Assembly (NCBI RefSeq): GCF_020252395.1
Contig: NZ_JADCDB010000027.1
Coordinates: 21,694 to 85,693 of the forward strand
Reading direction: 5' to 3'
Length of the DNA stretch: 64,000 nt
From: Aestuariivirga sp.
GTDB taxonomy: Bacteria; Pseudomonadota; Alphaproteobacteria; Rhizobiales; Aestuariivirgaceae
In this document: positions 33,913 to 42,839 of the stretch, piece after piece
Layout of the letters: every line of letters begins with the position of its first letter
Numbering within the stretch: the stretch's first letter is position 1
Program-made: the position numbers and the translations under genes
The notes under the pieces: model-generated
The model's input: the letters and a program-made list of their open reading frames with translations, nothing else
Told to the model about the DNA's origin: nothing
Databases searched by the model: none

Positions 33913-35034
33913 TCAGCCCACCCTCACCCAGCCACGCGCTTTGGATGAGGAAATCGCCGCCTCCACCACCTTCTGGATTTCATAGGCCTCGCGGAAATCC
34001 GGCGAGGCCTTTTCGCCCCGGCCGATGGCCCGCAGAAACTCGCCCATCTCGATGGTCTTGAGATCGTTGAAGCCCAGCTGGTGGCCGCCGGCGATGCAGA
34101 ACTCGCCGTAAGGCGGGTGCTGCGGGCCAGCCTCGATCCTCACATAGCCATTGGTGCGGCTGTCGCCGCCTGCGCGGTAGAACAGCAGTTCGTTCAGCCG
34201 CTCCTGGCTGAACACCAGCGAGCCCTTCTCGCCCGTGAGCTCGAAGCCGAGCTGCATCTTGCGGCCCGTGGCGATCCAGTTGGCCTCGATCGTGCCGCCA
34301 CAGCCGCGCGCGAAGTTCACCAGCATGCGCGCGGCGTCGTCGGCCAGCACGTCCTTCCGCTCCTTCGCACCGCGCGCCACGGGGCGCGATTTGACGACCG
34401 TGCGCACATCCGCACTCACCTCCGCGATGGGCCCCAGCAGGAAGCGCGCCATGCCGATGATGTGGGAGCCCAGGTCCGCAATCACGCCGGGCCCGCCCAC
34501 GGGGTCGATCCGCCATGTGTATGGGCCCTCGGGATCATGCATATAGTCCTCGGCATGGATGCCGCGGAAGCCGGTGATCTCGCCCAATTCGCCCGCGGCC
34601 ACCATGCCGCGCGCCATCTTGAGAAGCGGGTTCTTGATATAATTGAACCCCACCTGCGTGACGGCGCCCGCCTTCTCCGCCGCCTCCACCATCTCGCGCG
34701 AGTCGCCAAGCGAGGGCGACAGCGGCTTTTCGCAATGCACGTGCTTTCCCGCGGCAATCGCCGCCAGCGCCATCTCCTTGTGCAGGGTATTGGGCGTGGT
34801 GATGGACACGACATCGACCCTGGGATCATTCACCAGTGCGCGCCAATCGGCGGTGAAGCGCGCGAAGCCATATTGATGCGCGGCCTTGGCGGCAAGCCCC
34901 GCCTCCACATCGGCGATCATCTCAAGGCGGGGGACAGGAATATCGGGAAAGGCCGCAAGGGCTGCGCGGTAGGCGAAGGCATGGGCCTTGCCCATGAAGC
35001 CCGTGCCGACGATGCCGATGCCGAGTTCCCTCAT
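33913..35034 (-). CDS. Gfo/Idh/MocA family oxidoreductase (sugar/inositol dehydrogenase type)
   Basis: A 373-aa NAD(P)-dependent dehydrogenase. The N-terminal Rossmann fold has GIVGTGFMGKAHAF at residues 7-20, and the family motif HCEKPLS is at about 99-105. The C-terminal alpha/beta domain binds a sugar or polyol; the GGPGVIADLGSHIIGMARFL segment is typical. It overlaps IolE by one base (TGATG), making it the last gene of a leftward iol-like operon, where it likely oxidises a sugar or inositol derivative. Substrate not deducible. Confidence 0.88.
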   Translation of the reverse strand: MRELGIGIVGTGFMGKAHAFAYRAALAAFPDIPVPRLEMIADVEAGLAAKAAHQYGFARFTADWRALVNDPRVDVVSITTPNTLHKEMALAAIAAGKHVHCEKPLSPSLGDSREMVEAAEKAGAVTQVGFNYIKNPLLKMARGMVAAGELGEITGFRGIHAEDYMHDPEGPYTWRIDPVGGPGVIADLGSHIIGMARFLLGPIAEVSADVRTVVKSRPVARGAKERKDVLADDAARMLVNFARGCGGTIEANWIATGRKMQLGFELTGEKGSLVFSQERLNELLFYRAGGDSRTNGYVRIEAGPQHPPYGEFCIAGGHQLGFNDLKTIEMGEFLRAIGRGEKASPDFREAYEIQKVVEAAISSSKARGWVRVG

Positions 35035-35930
35035 CACGCAACAACCTCATATCCCGCGGCCGTCATCACCCGCATCAGCTCCGCGTGGCCCACCTGCGCC
35101 ATCTTCAGGGGCGGCGCCTTCTTCGGGTCCTGCTCGGCCTCGACCACGAACCAGCCTTGATAGCCATAGGAAGCAAGCTTCTTCACGATTGCCTCGAAAT
35201 CGAGCGATCCGTCACCCGGCACGGTGAAGGCGCCCTTGATCACCGCATCGAGGAAGCTGTCCTTCGTGCGGTCGAGCTTCTCGATCACCTCCATGCGCAC
35301 ATCCTTGGTGTGCACATGCCGGATGCGCTTGTGATGCTTGTCGATGCAGCGCAGCACGTCGCCGCCGGCGAAGGCCATGTGGCCCGCGTCGAACAAGAGT
35401 GCAATGCCGGAAGCCGCCATGAAGGCGTCGAGCTCCGGCTCGGTCTCGACCACGGCGCCCATGTGGTGGTGATAGACGATGGGCATGCCCTGGGCTTCCA
35501 CCCACTTGGCGAATTCGGAGACCTTGGCGCCATAGGCCTTCATCTCGTCAGCCGAGAGCTTGGCCTTGCTGGCGAGCGGCCGCGACTGGTCGCCCTGGAT
35601 CGAGAGGCCCACCTCGCCATAGACGATGCAAGGCGCGTTCACCGCCTTGAACAGGTCGATCATCGGCTGGATGCGCTTTTTGTTCACGTCCAGCGACTCG
35701 TTGACCAGCGTGGCCGAGTACCAGCCGCCGCACAGGGTCACGTCCGCCTTCTTGAGCGCCGGCAACATCTCGGCGGCCGTCGCGGGGAAGCGGCGGCCCT
35801 GCTCCATGCCGGTGAAGCCCGCAGAACGCGACTGGCGCAAGCACTCCTCCAGCGACACATCGTCCGAGAGTTCGGGAAGGTCGTCGTTCCACCAGGCGAT
35901 GGGCGACATGCCCAGCTTTGCTTTCAACAT
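35034..35930 (-). CDS. iolE: Inosose dehydratase-like sugar isomerase/epimerase (IolE family)
   Basis: A 298-aa TIM barrel of the AP endonuclease 2/xylose isomerase-like superfamily. Features of myo-inosose-2 dehydratase include the start MSPIAWWNDDLPELSDDVSL (from residue 8), the metal-binding YHHHMG near 153-158, FDAGHMAFAGG and HVHTKD. IolE turns inosose into 3D-trihydroxycyclohexane-1,2-dione, the IolD substrate, and iolD lies immediately upstream (1-base gap). Start chosen at MLKAKLG (35930). Confidence 0.88.
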   Translation of the reverse strand: MLKAKLGMSPIAWWNDDLPELSDDVSLEECLRQSRSAGFTGMEQGRRFPATAAEMLPALKKADVTLCGGWYSATLVNESLDVNKKRIQPMIDLFKAVNAPCIVYGEVGLSIQGDQSRPLASKAKLSADEMKAYGAKVSEFAKWVEAQGMPIVYHHHMGAVVETEPELDAFMAASGIALLFDAGHMAFAGGDVLRCIDKHHKRIRHVHTKDVRMEVIEKLDRTKDSFLDAVIKGAFTVPGDGSLDFEAIVKKLASYGYQGWFVVEAEQDPKKAPPLKMAQVGHAELMRVMTAAGYEVVA

Positions 35931-35931
35931 C

Positions 35932-37776
35932 TCAAACTCCAATGCGTTGCTTCTTGCGGATGGTCTCGTGGTGCGCGCGCGCCTTGTTGACCTCGGGCCG
36001 GTCGGAGACTTCCGGCACGCCCACGTCCCAGTCGGCATCGCCCGGCACCCAGGCATAGGCGTCGGTAACGATGGAGATCACCGTGGTGCGATCCGTCGTC
36101 TTGGCCCAGGCGAGTGCCGCTTCGAGATCGGCGAGGCTCTCGCAATGGCGCGTCAGCGCACCCATCGAGGCGGCATGCTGTGCGAAGTTGACAGCGAAAG
36201 GCTGCTTCACCCGGCTGTCCTTGATCAGATTGTTGAACGACGGCGTGCCCTTGAAGTTCTGCAGCCGGTTGATGACGGCGAAACCGCCATTGTCGCAGAC
36301 GACGACGATCATCTTGTGGCCGGTGAGAACCGTCGAATAGATGTCCGAGTTCATCATCAGGTAGGAGCCGTCGCCCACCATCACGATGGTCTCTCCGTCA
36401 CCCTTCTTGGCCATGGCATGGCCCCAGCCGCCGGCAATCTCATAGCCCATGGCGGAGAAGCCGAATTCGAGGTCAAAGGTGTTGGGGTTCTTGACGCGCC
36501 AGCCCTTGGCCGTCTCGCCGGGAAGTCCGCCCGCCGCCGTCACCATCGTGTCGTTGGGGGCGGCCCATGTGTTCACCAGGCCCACGACCTGCGCATAGGT
36601 CGGCACTGCCGCATTGGTCGGCTTCTGGTGCTGGTCGACGAGGTCGTTCCAGGCCTTGAAGGCGGTCTTGCCCTTGTTGGTCCAAGCCGCATCGGCCTTC
36701 CATCCGCCAAGCGCCGCCGCCAGCTCCGTTACCGTTTCCTTCGCATCGCCGACGACGGCGAGGGCGCGGTGTTTCGTGGCGTCGTAACGCGCCGCATTGA
36801 TGGAGACGAACTGCGCATCATGCGCAAACACCGTCCAGGAACCGGTGGTGAAGTCCTGGAGCCTCGTGCCGATGGCGACGATCACGTCAGCAGCCCCCGC
36901 CATTTCATTGGCAGAGGTGGAACCGATCACGCCGATTGGCCCCACATGCGCGGGATGGTCATGCGTGACGGCTCCTTTGCCGGCGATGGTTTCGGCCATA
37001 GGAATGCCGTGCGTCAGCGCGAAGTCCGCGACCTCCTTCTCCGCCCCCGAATACCGCACGCCGCCGCCGGAGATGATGAGCGGCCGCTTGGCGGATTTGA
37101 TCAGTTCGACGGCCTTAGCCACGCGGTCACGGTCGGGACGCAGGCGCGGGATAGTGTGGACCGTCGGGGTGAAGAAGGCCTCCGGATAATCGAAGGCCAG
37201 TTCCTGCGTGTCCTGGCACAGGCCGAGGAAGGCGGGTCCGCAGTCGCCGGGGTCGAGCATGGTGGCCACCGCCTGGGGCAACGAGGAGATGATCTGCTCG
37301 GGATGCGTGATGCGGTCCCAGTAGCGTGTCACCGCCTTGAAAGCGTCGTTCACCGAGGTGGTGGGGTTGTTGAAATGCTCCACCTGTTGCAGCACGGGGT
37401 CCGGCCTGCGGTTGGCAAAGATGTCGCCCGCGAGGATCAGAACCGGAATGCGGTTGGCATGGGCGCAGCCTGCTGCCGTCACCATATTTAGAGCGCCCGG
37501 CCCGATCGATGACAGCGCCACCATGATCTGCCGCCGCCGCATCGCCTTGGCATAGGCCATGGCCGCCAGCGCCATGGATTGCTCATTCTGGCCGCGCCAG
37601 GTGGGAAGCTGGTCCTGCACCGCCTCCAGGGCCTCCGAGATGCAGGTCACGTTGCCGTGGCCGAAAATGCCGAAGAGGCCAGCAAACAGCGGCTCGCGCT
37701 TGCCGTCGATGATGGTGAACTGGTTGCACAGATAGCGCACGAGCGCCTGGCCCATGGTCAAGCGGACAGTCAGCAT
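35932..37776 (-). CDS. iolD: 3D-(3,5/4)-trihydroxycyclohexane-1,2-dione hydrolase IolD
   Basis: A 614-aa thiamin-diphosphate enzyme that opens the inositol-derived ring. The N-terminal Pyr domain has FGIFGHGNVT near residue 37 and the WRGQNEQSMALAAMAYAKA segment typical of IolD. A central domain and a C-terminal PP domain follow; the ThDP motif GDGSYLMMNSDIYS is near residue 467. Full length for the family. It starts 71 bases after the dehydrogenase gene's stop and is followed by iolE, so ring opening is encoded as a unit. Confidence 0.93.
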   Translation of the reverse strand: MLTVRLTMGQALVRYLCNQFTIIDGKREPLFAGLFGIFGHGNVTCISEALEAVQDQLPTWRGQNEQSMALAAMAYAKAMRRRQIMVALSSIGPGALNMVTAAGCAHANRIPVLILAGDIFANRRPDPVLQQVEHFNNPTTSVNDAFKAVTRYWDRITHPEQIISSLPQAVATMLDPGDCGPAFLGLCQDTQELAFDYPEAFFTPTVHTIPRLRPDRDRVAKAVELIKSAKRPLIISGGGVRYSGAEKEVADFALTHGIPMAETIAGKGAVTHDHPAHVGPIGVIGSTSANEMAGAADVIVAIGTRLQDFTTGSWTVFAHDAQFVSINAARYDATKHRALAVVGDAKETVTELAAALGGWKADAAWTNKGKTAFKAWNDLVDQHQKPTNAAVPTYAQVVGLVNTWAAPNDTMVTAAGGLPGETAKGWRVKNPNTFDLEFGFSAMGYEIAGGWGHAMAKKGDGETIVMVGDGSYLMMNSDIYSTVLTGHKMIVVVCDNGGFAVINRLQNFKGTPSFNNLIKDSRVKQPFAVNFAQHAASMGALTRHCESLADLEAALAWAKTTDRTTVISIVTDAYAWVPGDADWDVGVPEVSDRPEVNKARAHHETIRKKQRIGV

Positions 37777-37846
37777 GTCGGTTTCTCCAATTGGAATGTG
37801 TTTTGGAACATTTCGTCTATCTTTTTCAAGTGATGGAATACGACTT

Positions 37847-38851
37847 CTATTGGCGCGTCACCCGGCCGTTCTGGGGCCTCCCTGGCGAAATCGCCACCTC
37901 CGCCGCATTGATCACCAGCGCGGGGTCCAGCCTGCCGGCGAAGTAGTCGAGCACATTCTGAACCGACGCCACCGCCATGCGGGCCGCGCATTCCGCGGTG
38001 AGGCCCGCCGCATGTGGGCTGAGCAGCACCCGGTCATTCGCCAGCAGCGGATCGCCGGCGGCGGGCGGCTCGGCCCTGAACACGTCCAGACCGGCCCCCG
38101 CGAGGCGGCCCCCGCGCAGCGCCCGGTCGAGCGCCGCCTCGTCCACCAGCCCGCCGCGGGCGGCATTGACGAGAATGGCGCCGGGCTTCATCGCCTTGAT
38201 CTCCTCCTCCCGGATCACGCCGCCCGCCGTTGTGCCGGGCATGTGGAGGGAGACATAGTCGGCGCAGCCCAGCGCCTTCGCCAGATCGGCCGCCGGGCGC
38301 ACGCCATGCTTGGCCATCGCCTCCGGCTTCACGAAGGGATCGTAAGCGCTGACCGCCATGCCGAAAGCGCGGGCCAGTTCCGCCACGCGGCGGCCGATGC
38401 GGCCGAAGCCGACGAGCAGCAGGTTCTTGCCATCGAGTTCGACCGTCTCGAAGCGGTTCCGGATGTTCCACTCGCCCTTGCGCACCGCGGCATCATGCTG
38501 GGCCGCCTTGCGCGCGGTGGCGAGCATCAGCATCAGCGTGTGCTCGGCCACGGCGCGCGAGTTGACGTCGCCAACGATGCACAATGGAATGCCGCGTGCG
38601 GTCAACGCCTTCACGTCCACTGCATCGTAACCGACGCCATGGCGCGACACGATCTTGAGATTGGGCGCCGCGGCGATCACCTCCGCCGTCATCGGCTGGG
38701 TGCGCAGGATCACAGCGTCCGCCATGCCCACATGCGGCAGGTAGGAGTCGAGCGAGATCTCGTCCACCAGCGTAAACGTCATGTCCGGCGCGGCTTTCAG
38801 CCGCTCGAGGCCCGCGGCATGCAGCTTTCCGGCAACGAGGATATGCGCCAT
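37847..38851 (-). CDS. D-isomer-specific 2-hydroxyacid dehydrogenase (phosphoglycerate dehydrogenase-like)
   Basis: A 334-aa NAD-dependent dehydrogenase. The nucleotide motif GFGRIGRRVA is at about 148-157, the catalytic NAARGGLVDE near 228 and the His-containing LLSPHAAGLT near 277. Start taken at MAHILVAG (38851), one base after the HpcH/HpaI aldolase stop. It lies 70 bases upstream of iolD. Likely reduces a 2-keto acid such as hydroxypyruvate or oxidises glycerate; substrate unproven. Confidence 0.9.
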   Translation of the reverse strand: MAHILVAGKLHAAGLERLKAAPDMTFTLVDEISLDSYLPHVGMADAVILRTQPMTAEVIAAAPNLKIVSRHGVGYDAVDVKALTARGIPLCIVGDVNSRAVAEHTLMLMLATARKAAQHDAAVRKGEWNIRNRFETVELDGKNLLLVGFGRIGRRVAELARAFGMAVSAYDPFVKPEAMAKHGVRPAADLAKALGCADYVSLHMPGTTAGGVIREEEIKAMKPGAILVNAARGGLVDEAALDRALRGGRLAGAGLDVFRAEPPAAGDPLLANDRVLLSPHAAGLTAECAARMAVASVQNVLDYFAGRLDPALVINAAEVAISPGRPQNGRVTRQ

Positions 38852-38852
38852 G

Positions 38853-39668
38853 TCAGTAGCCTGCATTCTTCGGCGCGGGGGCGTCCGCCACCTGCTCGCC
38901 GATGAGTTTGCGGGCCTGGTCGACGCTGGCCTTGGCGGCTCCTGCGAGCAGGCGCACGTCGTTCAAGAGCGTCACCATGTCGAAGCCCCAGCCGATGGCG
39001 CGTGCGGCATAGGCCGAATTACCGCAATGGATCGCCGCCCTGATGCCCGCCTCGTGGGCGCGCGCCAGAATCTCCTTGATGGCCTCGATCATCTCCGGCT
39101 CCTCGCGGTCGAAGCCCGTGGGATATTTGCGGCCGGTGAGGCCAAGCGTCAGGTCTGCGGGGCCGATATAGACGCCGTCGAGGCCGGGCGTGGCCACAAT
39201 GTCCTTCAGGTTCTTTATGCCGTCCGCCGTCTCGATCATGGCAAGCGCGATCACCTCGCCGTCGGCCCATTTGCCGTAGTCGGCGCCATGCGCGAACACC
39301 GCGCGGGTGGGCCCCATGCTGCGCTGGCCGCGCGGCGGATAGCGCATGCAGGAAACGAACTGCCCGGACTCCTCGCGGCTGTTGATCATCGGGCAGATGA
39401 TGCCCAGCGCGCCGGCGTCCAGCGCCTTCATGATATCGCCCGGCTGGTTCCACGGCACGCGCACCAGGGGGGTCGCCGGACCCTTCATGGCCTGCAGCAT
39501 CGGCGCCAGCGCCTCATAGCCGAGGAAGCCGTGCTGCTGGTCGATGGTGAGCGAGTCATAGCCCTGGGCCGCGAGAATTTCGGCGGTAAAGGCATTGCCG
39601 ATCGACAGCCAGCCATTGAGCACCGGCTTCCCTTCGGCCCACAGCCGGCGGATGTTGTTCTGGGTCAT
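38853..39668 (-). CDS. HpcH/HpaI family class II aldolase
   Basis: A 271-aa TIM-barrel aldolase of the 4-hydroxy-2-oxoheptanedioate aldolase/2-keto-3-deoxy-sugar acid aldolase group. It has DSLTIDQQHGFLGYE, the metal-binding glutamate in ALAMIETADGIKNL, and GPADLTLGL. It cleaves pyruvate from a hydroxy-keto acid. First gene of a five-gene leftward run (aldolase, dehydrogenase, iolD, iolE, Gfo/Idh), which suggests carbohydrate-acid and polyol breakdown. Confidence 0.9.
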   Translation of the reverse strand: MTQNNIRRLWAEGKPVLNGWLSIGNAFTAEILAAQGYDSLTIDQQHGFLGYEALAPMLQAMKGPATPLVRVPWNQPGDIMKALDAGALGIICPMINSREESGQFVSCMRYPPRGQRSMGPTRAVFAHGADYGKWADGEVIALAMIETADGIKNLKDIVATPGLDGVYIGPADLTLGLTGRKYPTGFDREEPEMIEAIKEILARAHEAGIRAAIHCGNSAYAARAIGWGFDMVTLLNDVRLLAGAAKASVDQARKLIGEQVADAPAPKNAGY

Positions 39669-39812
39669 TTTCGTTTCTCCCTGCCGTCTTTGATTGGCCA
39701 GCAGCCGCCCGCCGTCAAGGGATCGAGCACCGATGTCTGAGCATGGCTGGAGAGGCTGGAATTGCCGGACGGGATGGCGTAACCAGCCTGCTCCTCAGGT
39801 TGCGGAGGGATG

Positions 39813-41033
39813 ATGGCGGACGCAGGCATGGTGATCGTGGGGGGCGGCATGGCAGGCGCGCGCGCCGTCGTCAGCCTGCGCGCCAACGGCTTCCACGGTC
39901 CGATCACACTGGTGAGCGAGGAAACGCTGCTGCCCTATGACAGGCCGCCCTTGTCCAAGGCCATGCTGGTCGAAGAAACGGAGCCGCAGCCGGTGCATCT
40001 TCTGGACCAGGGCATGATCGCCTCGCTTAACGCCAGCTTCGTACGGGGGGTGAAAGCGATCGGAATCGATCGCACGGCCAAGGCGCTGGTGCTGGAGAAT
40101 GGCCGCACCATTTCCTACGAAAAGCTGCTGATCGCCACCGGCGCCAAGCCGCGCCGGCTGTCGATCGAAGGCGGCGAACTCGCTTACACCCTGCGCGACT
40201 TCGCCGATGGCGACCACCTGCGCCACCGCCTGCGGCAAAGCAGGTCGGCTGCCATTGTCGGCGGCGGCTTCATTGGCCTCGAGGTGGCATCGAGCGCAAG
40301 AAAGCTCGGCCTCGACGTAACGCTGATCGAAGCCCAGCCGCGCATTCTGATGCGCGGCGTGCCGGAGGAGATTGCCAAGGTGGTGCACGCGCGCCACGTC
40401 GAAGCAGGCGTGACCATGCAGGTCGGCACCGCGCTGAAGGCGGTCGAGACCGGCGGCGTGCGCCTCGCCGATGGCCGCAAGGTGAAGGCCGGGATCGTGG
40501 TGGCGGGCATCGGCGCCGCACCGGAGATCGCGCTGGCGCAGGCCGCGGGGCTTGCCGTCGACAATGGCATCGCCTGCGATGCGACGCTTCAGACCAGCGA
40601 CCCGGACATCTATGCCGCGGGCGACTGCTGCTCCTTCCCGCATGGGCTGTTCGGCAACAAGCGCATGCGGCTCGAGGCCTGGCGCAATGCGACAGACCAG
40701 GCGAATGTCGCGACCGGGAACATGCTGGGTGCGTCGAAGCCCTACATGGCCGTGCCGTGGTTCTGGTCGGACCAGTATGACCTGTCGCTGCAGATTGCCG
40801 GCAACCCGGCGGATGGCCCGGAGGTCGTGAAGCGCCAGACGGGCGAACAGTCCTTCGTGATGTTCCACCGCGATCCCGAGGGCCGCCTCGTCGGCGCGTC
40901 AGGGATCGGACCCGGCAATTCCATCGCGCGCGACGTGAAGCTGGCCGAAATGCTGATCGCCAAACGCTCGGCTCCCACGGCGGAGCAGCTCGCCGACCCA
41001 TCCGTTCAACTCAAAGTGCTTCTCAAGGGCTGA
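39813..41033 (+). CDS. FAD-dependent ferredoxin/rubredoxin-type reductase
   Basis: A 406-aa flavoprotein of the rhodocoxin/putidaredoxin reductase type. The FAD motif VIVGGGMAGARAV is at the N-terminus, YDRPPLSKA near 42, a second dinucleotide motif AAIVGGGFIGLEVASSA near 147 for NAD(P)H and the FAD-binding ATxxxxxYAAGDC near 266. It passes electrons from NAD(P)H to a small iron-sulfur protein. ATG 39813 has better spacing from GGAGG than ATG 39810. Five bases separate it from the threonine aldolase gene. No ferredoxin or P450 partner is seen nearby. Confidence 0.88.
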   Translation: MADAGMVIVGGGMAGARAVVSLRANGFHGPITLVSEETLLPYDRPPLSKAMLVEETEPQPVHLLDQGMIASLNASFVRGVKAIGIDRTAKALVLENGRTISYEKLLIATGAKPRRLSIEGGELAYTLRDFADGDHLRHRLRQSRSAAIVGGGFIGLEVASSARKLGLDVTLIEAQPRILMRGVPEEIAKVVHARHVEAGVTMQVGTALKAVETGGVRLADGRKVKAGIVVAGIGAAPEIALAQAAGLAVDNGIACDATLQTSDPDIYAAGDCCSFPHGLFGNKRMRLEAWRNATDQANVATGNMLGASKPYMAVPWFWSDQYDLSLQIAGNPADGPEVVKRQTGEQSFVMFHRDPEGRLVGASGIGPGNSIARDVKLAEMLIAKRSAPTAEQLADPSVQLKVLLKG

Positions 41034-41038
41034 ACCTC

Positions 41039-42088
41039 ATGAATTTCGCATCCGACAATGTCTATGGCGTGCATCCGAAGATTCTCGCGGCCCTCACGCA
41101 AGTGAATGGCGGCACCGCCCCCTCCTATGGCGGTGACGATCAGACCAGGCGCGCCGAAGAGATGCTGAGGCAAGTGTTCGAGTGCGAGTTGCGCGCCTTC
41201 CTCGTCACCAGCGGCACGGCGGCCAATGGGTTTGCGCTATCGACGATCACGCCCGGCTTCGGTGCGATCTTCTGCAATGCAGAGGCCCATATCGCGGTCG
41301 ATGAATGCAATTCGCCGGAGTTCTTCACCGGCGGGGCCAAGATCATCGGCCTCAACGGTCCCAGCGGCAAGATCACGCCCGGGCAGGTGGAGAAGGCGCT
41401 GAACGGCTTCATCCGCGGCGAGCACGACCCGAAGCCCAAGGGCGTGTCACTCACCAATGCCACCGAGCTCGGCACCGTCTATTCACCGGCCGAGGTGAAG
41501 GCCTTCTCCGGCCTCATCCGCCCGCGCGGCATGAAGCTGCACATGGATGGCGCCCGCTTCGCCAATGCGGTCGCGGGGCTTGGCTGCACGCCGGCCGAAC
41601 TCACCTGGAAGGCGGGTGTCGATGTCATGTCCTTCGGCGCCACCAAGAATGGTGCCATGATGCTCGAGGCGGTGGTGTTCTTCGACCTTGGCCTCGCCGA
41701 GGACTTCGCCTACCGCCGCATGCGCGGCGGCCAGTTGCTTTCGAAGAGCCGCTATCTCGGCGCGCAGATGATCGCCTATCTGGAAAACGGCTTGTGGCTG
41801 GAGAATGCCAGGCGCGCCAATGCGCTGGCGCAGAAGCTGGCCGGGGGGCTGACGGCGGGGGGCAAGCTGCGCATCCCCAATCCGGTGGAGGCCAACGAAG
41901 TTTTCGCCGTGATGCCGAAGACGATGTTCGACAGGCTTCAGGCGGAAGGCGCCAAGTTCTATGACTGGATGCCGGACAGCCTCGGTGATGCCATCGCAGC
42001 GGACGAGAAATTCGCCCGTTTCGTCCTCTCTTTCGCCACTCCGGAAGAGGAGGTCGACGCCTTCGTGAGGCTGGTGGCACAGGACTGA
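41039..42088 (+). CDS. Low-specificity L-threonine aldolase (beta-eliminating lyase fold)
   Basis: A 349-aa PLP enzyme that cleaves threonine to glycine and acetaldehyde. It has FASDNVYGVHPKILAAL at the N-terminus, the HMDGARFANA motif near 166 and VDVMSFGATKNGAM with the PLP lysine near 202. Length and motifs match threonine aldolase LtaE-type proteins. It is the second gene of a two-gene unit and is followed by a good hairpin terminator. Confidence 0.9.
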   Translation: MNFASDNVYGVHPKILAALTQVNGGTAPSYGGDDQTRRAEEMLRQVFECELRAFLVTSGTAANGFALSTITPGFGAIFCNAEAHIAVDECNSPEFFTGGAKIIGLNGPSGKITPGQVEKALNGFIRGEHDPKPKGVSLTNATELGTVYSPAEVKAFSGLIRPRGMKLHMDGARFANAVAGLGCTPAELTWKAGVDVMSFGATKNGAMMLEAVVFFDLGLAEDFAYRRMRGGQLLSKSRYLGAQMIAYLENGLWLENARRANALAQKLAGGLTAGGKLRIPNPVEANEVFAVMPKTMFDRLQAEGAKFYDWMPDSLGDAIAADEKFARFVLSFATPEEEVDAFVRLVAQD

Positions 42089-42096
42089 CGCAAAGA

Positions 42097-42116
42097 GCGC
42101 TCCCTTGCGGGAGCGC
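42097..42116. terminator. Bidirectional terminator between threonine aldolase and hsp20
   Basis: A perfect 8-bp G/C-rich stem, GCGCTCCC (42097-42104) and GGGAGCGC (42109-42116), closes a TTGC loop in the 55-base gap between convergent genes. No long T-run follows, so termination strength is uncertain. Confidence 0.6.
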
Positions 42117-42143
42117 CCCTCATCCGTTCAGGACGTGACTGGT

Positions 42144-42596
42144 TCAGGCAGCCTTCCTGGCTTCGATGACCTTGGGAGCCTCGACGCCGTTCACCGGAAT
42201 GGTGCGCGGCTTGAGGGCTTCCGGCACCTCGCGCTTCAGCGCGACGTGCAGGAGACCGTTCTCCATGCCGGCAGACTGCACAAGCACGTGATCGGCAAGC
42301 TGGAAGCGCCGCTCGAAGGCGCGCGAGGCAATGCCCTGGTGCAGGAATTCGCTGGTCTGTTCCTGCTTCTCGGTCTTCTTGGCCGAGACGGTGAGCGCGT
42401 TGCCCTTCACCTCGATGGTGATGTCCTCGGGCGCGAACCCGGCCACCGCCATAGTGATGCGGTATTCGTCATCCGAAAGCTTCTCGATGTTGTAGGGCGG
42501 GTAGGTGGGGGCTTCGAAGGCAGAGGCCTCGTTCAGCATGCGGGCCAGACGGTCGAAGCCGACGGTCGAACGATAGAGGGGGGTGAGATCGAACAT
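42144..42596 (-). CDS. Small heat-shock protein Hsp20/IbpA family
   Basis: A 150-aa alpha-crystallin chaperone that holds unfolding proteins under heat stress. It begins MFDLTPLYRSTVGFDRLARM as in IbpA, contains the YPPYNIEKLSDDEYRITMAV strand region and the VKGNALTV and GLLHVAL beta strands. Start chosen at 42596, behind AAGGAG in a predicted thermosensor hairpin. Expression is likely RpoH- and temperature-controlled (see promoter and ROSE entries). Confidence 0.95.
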   Translation of the reverse strand: MFDLTPLYRSTVGFDRLARMLNEASAFEAPTYPPYNIEKLSDDEYRITMAVAGFAPEDITIEVKGNALTVSAKKTEKQEQTSEFLHQGIASRAFERRFQLADHVLVQSAGMENGLLHVALKREVPEALKPRTIPVNGVEAPKVIEARKAA

Positions 42597-42686
42597 GGTC
42601 ACATTCTCCTTGAGCAATGTCACATTGGACGCCCGCCGCAAGGGCCGGGCAGGTTCAGGTCGCAGGCCCCGGATGGGCGCCTGCAT
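42597..42686 (-). promoter_or_regulatory. ROSE-like RNA thermometer in the hsp20 leader
   Basis: The about 90-base leader ends in a hairpin read on the minus strand from 42620 to 42601: ACATT, a single G, CTC, loop AAG, GAG, AATGT. The ribosome-binding AAGGAG is inside the stem opposite TTGCT, with an unpaired G as in ROSE elements of rhizobial and enterobacterial small heat-shock genes. Heat would melt this weak stem and free the site. Assigned by eye; the upstream hairpins were not folded. Confidence 0.75.
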
Positions 42687-42692
42687 GGGATG

Positions 42693-42720
42693 AGATAGGA
42701 AGCCCCGCCTCCGTTTCAAG
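42693..42720 (-). promoter_or_regulatory. RpoH (sigma-32) promoter of hsp20
   Basis: On the minus strand CTTGAAA (42714-42720) and CCTATCT (42693-42699) are separated by 17 bases counted from CTTG, the alphaproteobacterial RpoH pattern CTTG-N17-CYTATNT. A start near 42686 leaves a leader of about 90 bases, right for a ROSE element. Confidence 0.75.
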
Positions 42721-42839
42721 GGCGGCTGGCGGCGAGCTGAACGGCAGATGAACGGCCGGTTCGGACGGGGTTCAATCTGCTTCAGCTAGGGTCTGCCCAA
42801 CGATCACCGATCAGCGGCGTTCAGATACGGAGCACCACC

